Of a DNA stretch of 64,000 nt, positions 51,501 to 62,375 are shown one piece after another. Under the pieces are notes generated by a model, which did not search any database, was not told the origin of the DNA, and saw only the letters and a list, made by a program, of their open reading frames with translations. A program made the translations under genes and the position numbers. The stretch is from Geosiphon pyriformis. Lineage: Eukaryota > Glomeromycota > Glomeromycetes > Archaeosporales > Geosiphonaceae. Position 1 is the first letter of the stretch. Every line of letters begins with the position of its first letter. The DNA is taken from positions 179,115 to 243,114 of the forward strand of contig JAAOMT010000445.1 in NCBI GenBank assembly GCA_016748015.1, read 5' to 3'.

Positions 51501-53246
51501 AACCTCTTGCAGCATTTTGTCAAATTAAGGGTTAGTTCTGTGAACAATTTTCTGGCTGGTGTGGTAAAGATTCTTTTGGAAAATGAGCTATCTTTGGCTA
51601 ACAATTTGCCCAGTGCTTTTTGTGGATCTGGCAGGTTTTCAATGTCTGGCATCTTGAGCCATCTCTTGTACTATAATTTCATTTTTTCTTTGAAGCATTT
51701 TGGTGTTGCTTTTGGTGATAGGCTTTTGGACAAAAAAGGGAGAGTGATGGATTGGAAAACATTTTGGCAGTAGAAAAAGTTGGATCTGAAGGGACCTATA
51801 CCCTACTGGTTCACTTTGGTAGTTAAGTTTATAAACAAACATGTTTTTTTAGAGGCTGAATCTACCAATGCTCCTAATTTAAAAGTATTAAGTGTGTTAG
51901 AATCTGAAGCATTTTCTGAAGTCTGTTGTAGTCTATTGGAGGTTTGGTTTAGTTGTATTGAGGTTTATACAGATGAGTCTTTGAAAAATGCTGGTTCTGC
52001 TAAGATGGTTAGTGGTGTGGCTGCATATTTTCCAGCTGCAAACATAAGTGTTGGAATTAAAGTTCATGGACTTTTGTCTTCCACTCTGACTGAGTTGCAA
52101 GCCATTGTTTTAGTCTTGGAGTGTGTTCTATTTTCTTGTACTGTGATTCTTTATTTGGACAGTTAATCTAATATTGATGCTTATGTTTTAAAGATTTCAT
52201 TTGCCATGCCAGATTTCCGCAATTGCTGCTGAATTGAGAGATCACATATTGCCAATTTTATCAAAAGTAAAGACATTTTAGTTAAATAGATGAAGATTAA
52301 GGAACATTCAGAGGTTTCAGACAATGTTAAGACTGATAAGTTGGCAGGAATAGCTGTCTGTTCTTCATTTTTTTTATCTATTGGGGGTCAAAAAAATTTT
52401 TTGGTTGCTGAAAATACTGTTGTGTCTGGTAATACTTGTTATTTTATTCATGACATTTATTGGTTAATTTGCTGTGCTTGTTGGGAGACTGGTCTTGGAT
52501 ATGATGTCATTCCAAACACTATAATTGATAAAATAGATTGGGCTATTACTGCAAAAATTTGGCAACTTGACTTACATATGTTCTCTGAATTTACTGGCAG
52601 ATGCTCAGCTAATATGCGCACTTATTTAATAAAAGCAGTACATAGATGGTTGCTGGTGACAGTTAGAAAGAAGTTGTATAAAAGAAGTTATTCTGAAGTG
52701 TTATGCTTACTGTATAGGGATGTTGAGTTGTCTGATCATAGCTTTGTTTGTTCTGGTAATGTTGGTTTCCATAGAGACATTTTGGAGAAGGTGGCTAAAA
52801 AATGGATGTTATTGGTAAGCATGTCTTATCTGCCTACATTAGCTGTTTTGCATTCATTATCAGTATGTTCTTTAGATATAGATTTGTATATAACTATATA
52901 CAAGGGTTTTGTGTTAAAGAAGTAGTGGGCTGAAGCTGTTTTGATCTTTAAAAAAAAAAAAACTGATCTGGCTTTTGTTAATTATGTTAGGTTTGTGGTT
53001 AAATCACATCATACCAGGATCTGGCTTATTAAAGCCAAACATAAGATGAATATGAAAAAGGCTGGTTTGGTTAAAGACGAGAGTGTAGTCTTGAGCTTGT
53101 CTCATCATTTGGTGTCTTTATTGTCAGATGGAGTTGTTTATATGCTTGGTGTTGTAAAAGCTTTTGCTGTCAATTTTAGTAGGCACAAATTGTGTTATTT
53201 CTATTCTGGTCTAGATGGTAATGCTTTTATTAATATAGATGTGTAG
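48580..53246 (+). pseudogene. LINE ORF2 (endonuclease, RT, RNase H) pseudogene
   Basis: Endonuclease part (frame broken near 49850): LGLYAGASSS, the GGDFN motif (49000-49014) intact, VPTWSNSRGVKKVI. The later D-Y and D-H residues have become N-F and D-Y (His to Tyr at 49228). RT part: GIPNKLWKHCDKEVL, NTRPIALIKMAWKILSKIFF, motif A DMHKAYNSV (second Asp lost at 50532) and the FxDD motif changed to FVND (50868). RNase H part: VYTDESLKNAGSA, STLTELQAI, LYLDS then TAA 52164. Stops at 48640, 48709, 48736, 48844, 49099, 49962, 50250, 50511, 50880, 51273, 51477, 51771, 52164, 52287 and 52923 fall where Trp, Gln or Arg is expected. Confidence 0.9.
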
Positions 53247-53395
53247 TATTGCTTTGTCCAGCCCAAGTGGTTGGCCATATGTAGTCAATACGTAAGCTGT
53301 ATTTAGTTTGTTCCACTTAATTTGGTTCTATGTACTAGATAGCAGTTGGACTTCACTTGTAAAAAAAGCATAATAAAAAAAATACTATAAAGTTG

Positions 53396-55540
53396 TTTAT
53401 AAAAGACATGACAACAAAGAAGTATATATTGGCAAAAAAATTTGCAATTGTATTCTGTAAATAAAAATTTTAGTACTTTTTTTTTTTTGTAATTTTTTTA
53501 AAACAGCATGTGTTTTTTTTACAATAAGTTTCTAAACAAAAAAATAAAACTTGTAAATTTCAGTAAAAATTTTAAAACTTAAATTGACAATAGAAATTGT
53601 TCTGATACAAAAATTAAAATTAACTTTTTTTGTATTGGTTTTTTTCTTATTATTAACTTTTAAAATTATATAATATATACTTATAATAATAATAAAAATA
53701 ACAATTAATAAATATAATAATCAATAAAATAATTAAAATATAAATAAAAAAGTAATAAAACTAATTAAAAAAATATAATATTTAATAAAAACTTTAAATT
53801 TAAAAAATTAATTATAAAAAACAGTAAAATAAATCTTATTAATAAAATCATATATATATAAAGTTTTTATTTTGAATTTATTATAATAAAACTTAAAAAA
53901 GTTTGTTAAAATTACTTAAAAAAAATATATATATATATTGTTAAACTCAAAGTACTTATTTATTGACATTGTTTAAATAATTTTTTGAAATATATTTTGT
54001 ATTTACTTGAATTAAATAATTAATTATAGTATTTTAAATAATATTTATATAATTAATTTAAATTGTTTTGTATATTACTTGTATTATTTTATTAAAAATT
54101 AGATCATAATAAATATTTTTAATTTATATTCAAATAACATATATTATATAAAAAATAATATTATATTTTTGTTTTCTATTATAAAAACCAAAAAAAGTAA
54201 CTGCAATATTATTTGCTTTAATACTATTTTGATTAAAAAACATATATTATGAAATTTAATAGAAAGCAAATATTTAAATAGTTTTTAATTTTGCTGTAAT
54301 TGTTATTATGAGTAAATTTGATAAGTAATATTATAATATTTAATACTTATAAGTTAGATATAAAAGCTAATTTTATAACTTAAAAATTTGTTTAACAGTT
54401 TTTAATAAAATAATTTTTGTTTGTAAATTAATTTATTAGTTTCTAAAAGTTAATATAATCTGAAATTTTATTTATTAAGTTCTTTAATTATAAAATACAG
54501 AGATTTGTTTTTATAAGTGTATTATTGTAGTTGTGTTTTTTCTGTACTAATTAATTATAATTGTTAAGATTTAATATTGTTTTTTTGTCTTTTTGGTAAG
54601 TTAATAAGATAAAATTAATATTTAATTCTAGAAAAAGCTTTTTTTTTACCAAATTATTATAAAATTTAATTTTAAAACAAATAATTTTCAATATTGCTGC
54701 TTTTTAAAAAAATAAAAAATAAATAAAAATAAAAATAAAAATGAAAAAAAGAGAAAAAAATAAAGATTTTATTAATTATTATAATCAAAAGCAATTGGTT
54801 TAATTTGTGACTAAAACTTTAAAAACATTATGCTATTTATATCTAATTTAAAACAAAAATAAATAGAAATAAATAATTAGATTCCAATAATAAGTTTTAA
54901 ATTTATAAGATTAAAAATTAGATAATAATATTTTTATTTTAATTAATAAGAAATATAAAAGATGATAAGCTAAAAAATTGTTTTTAAAAGCTAAGAATAT
55001 GAGTTAAAATAAATTTGATTCTTTTTTTTATTTTTTTTTTCATGGTAGCTTTATCTTGAAGTTCACTAAAAAAAAAATTTCACTTGGTGGATGTTGATTG
55101 TTTTTTAAGTACAATGCACAATAGTGTCTTTGAAACTATATTTTTTTTAACAGTCAAGGCTTCGATTTTTTGCAAGAATGTGACTTTTAATCCACGGAAT
55201 TCATATTTTTCTTTAAGCTTATATAAAGTTTTACTAATGATTATGTCAATTAATAATGATAATAAAGACAATAAAAGTACTGAATCATGCTTTAGAAGCC
55301 AGTAAAGATATATAAGAAAAAATAAAATAGGCCCTATTAATAAAATTATGTGGTGGTATGGTAGCTTAAAATTCAATCTTAAGCTGCATTTACAGATATC
55401 ACTGTTTGTATTATTATTGTTTTCAGTTTTGCTTATTTTTCTTTTTATTTGATCGATTGCCCATCTGAAAATTTTTCCTTATTGTATATAAATAGATTAA
55501 CAAAAACAATATTCAAACCAAAAGCTTTATTCATTTGTAG
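53396..55540. other. AT desert 3' of the LINE
   Basis: Nearly pure A/T to about 55050 with short homopolymer and (aaataaa)-type tracts. Two overlapping frames at 55080-55376 on opposite strands carry no motif. No gene supported. Confidence 0.55.
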
Positions 55541-56801
55541 TTGTTGCTAGCAAAAGGCACGATCAATGTGTGAAAACACCTGTTCTAAGCCGCTTGCTGT
55601 CTTTATTGTCTTCTTCAAACCACTGTGGCTTCTCTCTATTTGCTGCGTTGATCGAATCCCAATCTTTTGCATCTTTTTTCTATTCCTCAAGGTAATTTTG
55701 AATATAATTAGGATCTCTATTTTTCATCAGTGGTTGTTTCACTTCATTGAATGCTTTTTTGACTGTACTTATTTCCTTAGCAACTTGTTGAACCAATAAC
55801 AAAAATTTATCATAATTTTTATTAGAATCAAAAAACTTTCAGCACGTAGTTTATAAGTTTTGTGCAAGCATATGCCAAATGCAGAGCATTTTTTTGCTTC
55901 TGGAAAAACACTGTTTGCTACTTTTTAAAGGGCTTGATCTCTGTCTGAAACAAATACTTCTGGAGAGCAAAAAAAAGTGTCGTAAATTGTCTCTTTCAAG
56001 GTAAATAGAAACCATTTGTATGTGTATTCCTGTTCGTTTACTATCCATGCTATTGCAATTTGATATGTATTAAGAACTTTGGCATTGCCAATGTTGCTAA
56101 TACCAACAGCATTAATGAAAGGAAGCTTTGTCTTGTATGTTGCATCCACCATAAGCATCTTTGAACATATAGCCATTTAACACATAGCTTCAATGTGTAA
56201 AGAACAAATTTTGCATATGGCCATCTTTTGATAATGTATGACGAACTACATACTGGCGTGGTGTCATGATTGGAGCCTTTATTCAGAGCATTTCTAATTC
56301 GGCCACATTCATTGATGATGTCTTTTGTGTATACAGTACTGTGCTTTCAGTGTACTGCGTTAGCGATTGATTTGGTTGATGCCCCACTTTTAAGTATCAT
56401 GTGAACTAGCTCTTTTTGTTCTGTATTGAGAAGTTAATGTTGATGAAGACAGTAAACTTGTGATGGAAAAAGAAGTTTGTGGTTTTGAAAGATTGTACCA
56501 CCTAAATGCCAACATCTTTATTCAAAACAGTCTGTAAAATGACAGGACAGTTTTGACGTTTCATGAATTTTTTTCTTTTTCAAGTTTCTTCAGTAATCTT
56601 GTGATTATTTTTATATTCACCTCCCATTGTGCACTGCAAGGTAACAAAAGGAGTGCGATTGACTTTACCAACATGGAACATTTTTGATGATGATACACTA
56701 AAAGCGAAGCCAGCTGCCTTAACACTTTGCTGTGTGGCTTCCTTGAAACTTTCGACTGTTAGGAATTCACTACTGATTGCTGGGATTTGTGGTTGTGACA
56801 T
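55541..56801 (-). pseudogene. MULE/FAR1-type transposase, decayed
   Basis: Reading the minus strand from 56801: a FAR1-like DNA-binding N-terminus (FKEATQQSVKAAGFAFSVSS, VTLQCTMGGEYKN), a TGA at 56580-56582 where Arg is expected, KRQNCPVIL, then TAG at 56502-56504 where Trp is expected, and KELVHMILKSGASTKSIANA. The MULE catalytic region 55925-56176 has MLMVDATYKTKLPFINAVGI, TYQIAIAWIVNEQEYTYKWF and FVSDRDQAL, followed by another stop and FGICLHKTYKL. The DATY Asp and the SDRD Asp of the DDE set are present. No terminal inverted repeats were found, so only the transposase remnant is called. Confidence 0.82.
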
Positions 56802-57812
56802 GACTGCACTGGTACTGTTGATGGATTTAACTTTTTTTTTTGCAAAAATTAATTGCTTGATATGAACTAATTAAATTATTTTTGTACTTTATAGTGTCAT
56901 ATCGGTACCCATTTTCCTATGCTTATAATATATTTGCTTGGCTTTACTTTGGCATATGTAGGTTTGATGGATTTTCTTCTTAAAATTAAATAATAATGTT
57001 TATTTGAAAAAACTATAATACTTATTTGATTTTAATTTAATCAGGTTTTCTTTTAAAATAATATTATCCTATTTCCAACTTCAACATATAATCAAGACAA
57101 CACAATGTAATATAATTGAAATTTTATTTGACAGCAAATAAAAACTTTTATTGCACGCGGTATTTAGAACATCCTTTTCTAATTCTCTCGGTATATATAT
57201 TTGTACATTTTATTAACGTAGCAAGTTTCACTTCAATTATTTTAATTAAGGAAATCAACCATACAAAAACATTAAGTTTCTCTTTAATTATTTTAATTAA
57301 AGAAATCAATCATACAGAAACATTTAGTCACAAAGAACGTTCAAGCGCGCAGAAACGCTTGATCCTTCCCAATTGTTCTAATTTTAAATGCCATTATTAT
57401 TTTAATTATCACTGTAAAGCACTGTCCGGCACTGGTCCGGAAAGATCACATGATTTTGCACTGTCCCTAAGCACTGTCCGTAGACTTCCCGTTTTTGGAA
57501 ATATAGGTGCGATAATCTCGTGTTCCGTCAGCCCATGTCTTTTGTGTTACACTTAAACTTGATGGCGTTCTGAAACATAATAAGATAGAGTATACAAAGA
57601 ATAATGTTTCTTATTTTCGTATCTTTGTTTGAGACTGCGGTACCTGGGATTTATGTAAGAAAACGAAGGGGATGTGCTTTTTGAAGGAAGACGGGATAAG
57701 TTAAAATCTTGGGCTCAGATTGGTTGATTTCAGGCCTCGAGTTCTCAAACTGAACGCGTGAGGTTAATCATTAGATGCTATTATAACCTTACGCGAATTT
57801 TTCCTCAAGCAA
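56802..57812. other. Intergenic with short repeats
   Basis: Holds the 51-bp tandem duplication (57224-57325) and several copies of gcactgtcc (about 57418-57480). An open frame at 57116-57556 spans them but has repeat-derived composition and no motif, so it is not called as a gene. Confidence 0.5.
57224..57325. repeat. 51-bp tandem duplication, two diverged units
   Basis: Units 57224-57274 and 57275-57325 share agtttc..caattattttaattaa-type sequence and end in catacaaaaac / catacagaaac. They differ at a handful of bases. The unit length is a multiple of three. Confidence 0.8.
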
Positions 57813-58509
57813 CATGAACAACTTTCCCCCAGAAATTTTGACCGACATATTTCAGCCATTTTGATAAAAAAAATGATCACTTCCATATTTATTGGTTAGT
57901 CGATAATTTTGCAGTATAGGAACTCGAGTTCTCTGGAAAAATCCCCTTTGTGGAGGGAGAAGTAGGGCTTTTCAAACCCTCATTTTATCACTCCCCATCT
58001 TGCCAAATGTTTCTCATACATTATATATTTAACATTCCCGAGACTTTACTCTAAGCCGATTTTTGAATCTTATAAATTTGTTACTACATTCAATGTCGAT
58101 GATATTTTTTTTCACTTGGGAGCGCAATCAGATCCATGAAGACAGAGCACAAATTTGCAAAGCCTACTTATATACATGTTCCGGAATGGAAATGTTAAGC
58201 GGGTCATAATTAGGTATGCGAAAATGACTTTCACAAAAGAGGCACAAAATGCTTAATCTCATTCACTTTTACATATCAAGTGAGAACTTTGAATTCAACT
58301 TGAATGAAGTTGAGGGAAGCTTTGAAAATATAAAATCGTTTCTTGGAATTGGATCTAAGAAACATTTGAAATCTTGGAACAATTTGACAGGAACCAATAA
58401 GAAACTCGAAGGGCTCGAAGTGGTTAGCCTCGATGATGAAGTTTTCCCCATCCTGAAAATTTTGATAACCAATCAAATATGTCTCAAAAACGATTTAAAG
58501 GGATATTAA
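57813..58509 (+). pseudogene. F-box-like protein remnant
   Basis: ATG 57813 opens MNNFPPEILTDIFQ, a typical F-box first helix for this fungal group, but the frame stops within two codons. A second stretch in another frame reads SSLEKSPLWRE-like residues, resembling the 'lW+NP' part of such proteins. The frame 58249-58509 gives a helical segment ending DEVFPILKILITNQICLK. This could be a broken or intron-containing F-box gene. No complete joined frame was found. Confidence 0.4.
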
Positions 58510-58919
58510 TAGAAAAAACTGAAAGAAGAAAATAGGTTAATTCTCTGTTAATTTATAAAACAGACCAATAAAAATGACTTATCTTAATATAATGAATAAA
58601 GCTCAGCCCGGTTATAAAAAGACCGAGATCTCAAAATTTAATGTAAGATATTTATTCTACTGTAAAGAGACTATTATCATTAGTTGAAATTTTCAGGGTT
58701 AGTATGTCACTAGATAAAATATGTCCTGAATCGGATCTCGCCTTCATGATATTGAGGCCAACGATCTACAAGATATACGGCAAGAGTTGGTCAACAAGTT
58801 CTTGTTTCATAAATTGTGACCAAAGTTTGGTGCGCGAATGGCTATTTATTAACGTATAAACTAACTTTGGCCAAAAAAGTAAATCGGAAAAGTTGTTTCC
58901 GTTTAATCTAATCTCCAAA
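58510..58919. other. Intergenic upstream of the oxidoreductase gene
   Basis: About 400 bp without a supportable ORF; should include the promoter of the oxidoreductase. Confidence 0.5.
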
Positions 58920-60330
58920 ATGCGCGCAATAGTCATCAAAGATAAATTTTTGAAAAGTATTGACGAGCTTTTGGTCAGTGATGACGTGCCGGAGCCGGTT
59001 CTTGAGAAAGGGCATGTTTTAGTGGAGGTCCATGCTATTTCGTTGAATTTTTTGGATATCTTAATGGTGAGTGGGAGTAAAGAAACGAAAAGGCAATAGG
59101 ATAAGTGAGAGAACATTTGGAAAGATGCTTAAAAGGTTTGGGAACAGCAAGACATTTAAAAATATTTTGATCTCTAAAAATAGGTTCAAGGAAAATATCA
59201 AATAAAGCCCCCATTTCCGTTTATACCAGGTGTAGAGGTACTCTAATTCACTATATCCCAAAATTCAAGATTATTGGATTTTCTCAGATTATAACCTCAT
59301 AATCAATAAATGGACACAGTTTGCTGGTACAGTTTTAAAAGCTCACTCAGATACCCCCACCTCTGAATTGCATCACTTTAAACCGGGGGATCGCGTATTT
59401 GGCACCGCAAATGGCACTTTCTCCGAACGCGTTTCCACCCCTTCTTCTTCTCTCTTACCCATCCCGGCAGCTATGAGTTTCGAAGAAGCTGCCGGGTTAT
59501 ATATCACGTACCCCACAAGTTATGCAGCGTTGGTGTTACGTGCCAATTTGCGGAAGGGTGAATGGTGTTTGGTGCATGCGGGGGCGGGTGGAGTTGGAGT
59601 TGCGGCGGTGCAGATTGCGAAGGTATGAACGTTTTATCCTGGAAAGTTGGTTGGAGATTAAGATTAAACTCTTGATATTATTTGATTTCGAATGAAATTT
59701 AACAATCAGGTATTAGGTGCAAATGTGATCGCAACCGGTGGATCAGATGATAAACTTGCGGTAGCATTAAGAAACGGTGCGGATTATGTAATCAATTATA
59801 AACAAAAGAATTGGTTGGATCAAGTTAAAAAGTTTACTGGGGGTCATGGGGTGGATGTCGTTTATGATCCTGTAGGGCTAATTGAGGAGTCGATGAAATG
59901 TATAGGTATGAAAAATCATTAAATTATAAAAAAACTCATTTTAGTTTTAACGAGTCGATACGTCCATCTATCAATTTTTTTAAACCTGTTCATAGCTTGG
60001 AACGGCAGACTACTCGTAATCGGATTTGCAGGTGGTAACATCGAAAAAGTTGCTATGAACAGAGTTTTGCTAAAAAATTGCACAATAATGGGTGTATATT
60101 GGAATTCTTATGAGAAATTTGCAAAAGACACTTTTTCACGTGTTTGGGATGCCTTGTTTCATTTGTTTCGGGGAGGTATGTTACGACCCATTATTTATCA
60201 TCAAGTTTACGATGGGTTGGAATTTGTTAAAGATGGGCTAAAAGCTTTGGAAGGGAGACATACATATGGGAAAATTGTTATTAGGCTAAAAGAAGGGAAA
60301 GATCAGGGTAAGATTCAAAGTAAAATATAA
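58920..60330 (+). CDS. Zinc-less MDR NADPH:quinone oxidoreductase-like protein
   Basis: Medium-chain dehydrogenase/reductase of the quinone oxidoreductase type, which reduces quinones or enones with NADPH. The ATG at 58920 is followed by MRAIVIKDKF. Exons give VPEPVLEKGHVLVEVHAISL, NFLDILM, a short exon with YQIKPPFPFIPG, then FKPGDRVFGTANGTFSER and EEAAGLYITYPTSYAALVLR. The Rossmann motif is VHAGAGGVGVAAVQIAK (59570-59620). It continues GANVIATGGSDDKLAVA, HGVDVVYDPVG, GRLLVIGFAGG and ALEGRHTYGKIVI near the C-terminus. The Cys/His ligands of zinc alcohol dehydrogenases are missing, as usual for this branch. About 335 residues; complete with no breaks seen. Confidence 0.93.
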
Positions 60331-60630
60331 CCCATTTATTCAATTATAAAGTGTTCGATTTCATTTTATTTAGTTTCATACAATTGATGGAACTTTGAAA
60401 TGAGAAAGTTTATTTAATAGTATCCTGTGTATAGAGAGAAATTTTTTTCAACCAATTCCTATAATAAAATCGTCTGCGAGGTTTCAAACAATCAGAAATG
60501 TGATTGAACTCGTATTTGATTAAAGATGAATATGCAAAAAATCTACCCTGAATCTCACGGTTTAATAATGTGGTTTAACTTTTTATAATTTAGTAGATAT
60601 GTATATAGTCTTGAACCGAAAATGGCAAGC
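60331..60630. other. Convergent 3' spacer
   Basis: 300 bp between the oxidoreductase stop and the P2 stop. No features seen. Confidence 0.5.
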
Positions 60631-61165
60631 TTAATCGAAGAGACCGAAGCCCATATCCTAAAATATTACCATCCATCAAATTTGAGTCGGTTAATAATGG
60701 TCAGATTAGACTTTAGATAAAATTGATTTTTGCCTACATCGTCAGACTCATCCTTTTCCTCTTCTTTGGCAGCTTCAGCTGGAGCTTCTTCCTTGGCTGC
60801 ACCACCACCAGGTGCGCCACCACTAGCGGCACCACCACCGCCGCCACCACCACCACCACCACCAGATGGGACGGAGGCAAGTTTCGAGTTTCCTTCAGCA
60901 ATCAGCTAAGTGATGAAAATTACAAAGGTAAATATTTAAATCGAATAAAGATCAATTGTCTGTTCATAAACCTCTTTTTCCAAAACAATTAATCAGCCTC
61001 AAAAATTACTTCATTGATATCCTTGCCGTTCAATTCGCTAATCAAACCTTTCAAACGAGCATCATCGGCCTCAATCCCAACAGTCTGCAAGAGTTTCTTG
61101 ATCTCGTTTGCGTTTGGTGTCTTACCGGCGAGACCGAGCAACAAATAGGCGGCCAAGTATTTCAT
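60631..61165 (-). CDS. RPP2: 60S acidic ribosomal protein P2
   Basis: Stalk protein of the large ribosomal subunit that recruits translation GTPases. Three exons. The first (from ATG 61165) gives [20 protein letters not shown], then [20 protein letters not shown] and ELNGKDINE. The second gives [16 protein letters not shown], a Gly/Ala hinge (coded by a ccacca-rich stretch, 60800-60862) and [12 protein letters not shown] third small exon (60657-60631) supplies the conserved end DMGFGLFD and the stop. The intron (GTAGGC...TTTTAG) must be removed to recover that tail. Full match to family length and ends. Confidence 0.95.
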
Positions 61166-61559
61166 TATTGGTTTTATTTGGTTGCAAACTTTTATGTCTA
61201 TTGGATAGGTAATTAAAAAAGGAGTTGAGAAGCTCAGTGATATAGAAAATTTGAGATATCAGATATGAAAAATATTTTTTATTTCATATGTAACGGAGAT
61301 TGTCATTCCAGTATGTTGCCAGGGTCTTGTACAAGATCCCCATTCTGAAAATTATATATTACCTAGTATAGACTTAAATAAGTAGTTGGTTAGCCAAAAA
61401 AAGGGTGCTATATTAAAGGGGGACTTTAGTAAGCATAATCTTATTTAAATGTGACATAAAAGTTTTTATTATTATAATTTATTTAATTTAAAACTTTGGT
61501 ATATTAATTTTGACTTGATTAAAAATAACTAAAATAAAAATTTTGGTTTAATTTGAAAT
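61166..61559. other. AT-rich spacer
   Basis: Mixed then AT-rich sequence upstream of P2, probably its promoter and then the flank of the LINE remnant. No gene seen. Confidence 0.5.
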
Positions 61560-62205
61560 TGTTTTTTTTAATGAAAAAATTATAATTTTTAATTAAAAAA
61601 AAAACAGGATATTATATTATAATATTGAACTTTTTTTTTGTATACTTAAAATTATTCAAAGAACAAGAAGTTTTTGTTATATTTTTTACAATTTTTTAAA
61701 ACATAAACTTTTTTGTAGTAAATCTAATGGCTGTTTTTAGTAATAACATAACAAAAAAAAGAGCAGCAAAAAAATTTGTTTATGGTTTTATTAATAATAC
61801 TTTTTTTTAAAAACTTAAATTTTGGTTGAAAATATTAAACACTTTGATAATAATAATAAAATATTTTTAAGCAGATTTTTGATTAGTACTAATGAATTTT
61901 TAAACATAAAAATTAATTTAAACAAAAAAACAAACAATATTATAATAGTTAATAATAGTTATAAAACAGATAATAAAATAAATTTACTTTAATTTAAAGA
62001 TAAATATTTCTAAAATAAAAAGAATTAATACTGGTAAAATTCATAATTTTTTTTGAATTTTTGATAAAAAATTAACTTTTTTTTAATTTTAATTTTCTAA
62101 AAAAGAAATAAATTAATTCCAAATTTGTTAAAATTTCAGTAAAAATATTTATTAAAAAATTTAATGTCTTAAACATTAATTTATTAATTATAAATAATTA
62201 TATAA
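61560..62205 (+). mobile_element. Heavily AT-converted LINE remnant (5' UTR and ORF1 start)
   Basis: Aligns by eye to about 46580-47160 of the intact-length LINE. aatggctgtttttagtaata corresponds to the ORF1 start, tttatggttttattaataat to the YGLAGG codons, and cttaaacattaattta to the LNINL codons. Wherever the reference has G or C, this copy usually has A or T (for example GGT GGC to AAT AAT, and the KKW codons aaatgg to aaataa). The frame is destroyed. Confidence 0.8.
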
Positions 62206-62274
62206 TATATTAATTTATAAATTAATGCTGTTTAATTATTATTTTTTATTAAAGTTTAATGAATGAGGTCCAAA

Positions 62275-62375
62275 AACTACCTAAAACAATACATTAAATT
62301 AAGTAATCTAAACTAGGTGCTAATCATGTATTTTTTACACATGACCAGTCACTTGAACCAGTCAAGAATATACTA
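62275..62375 (-). mobile_element. LINE 3' UTR fragment, opposite strand
   Basis: The reverse complement carries the same 3' UTR block as 1190-1262: a caagtgactggtcatgtg-like stretch, then tagtttagatta. Coding sequence is not recognisable beyond it, so this is a short 5'-truncated insertion in the minus orientation. Confidence 0.7.

Larger units (their letters stand above)
46500..53395 (+). mobile_element. Near full-length non-LTR retrotransposon (LINE), inactivated
   Basis: About 6.9 kb. ORF1 is nucleic-acid-binding-like and ends near 48562. ORF2 has an APE-type endonuclease, reverse transcriptase, RNase H and a C-terminal zinc-knuckle-like region. The 3' UTR has an A-rich tail near 53340-53395. 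The family is one I associate with Rhizophagus genomes. The 5' UTR and ORF1 match the more degraded copy at 61560-62205, and the 3' coding end matches 745-1174. At least fifteen in-frame stops plus two frameshifts make it non-autonomous. Confidence 0.9.

Noticed and set aside
55080-55376. Overlapping open frames on both strands with hydrophobic stretches
   Set aside because: AT-rich DNA readily yields Ile/Leu/Phe-rich translations; no motif, start context or homologous segment supports a gene.
57116-57556. 146-codon frame at 57.1-57.6 kb
   Set aside because: It spans a tandem duplication whose unit is a multiple of three, which keeps the frame open by itself; no domain or conserved pattern is visible.
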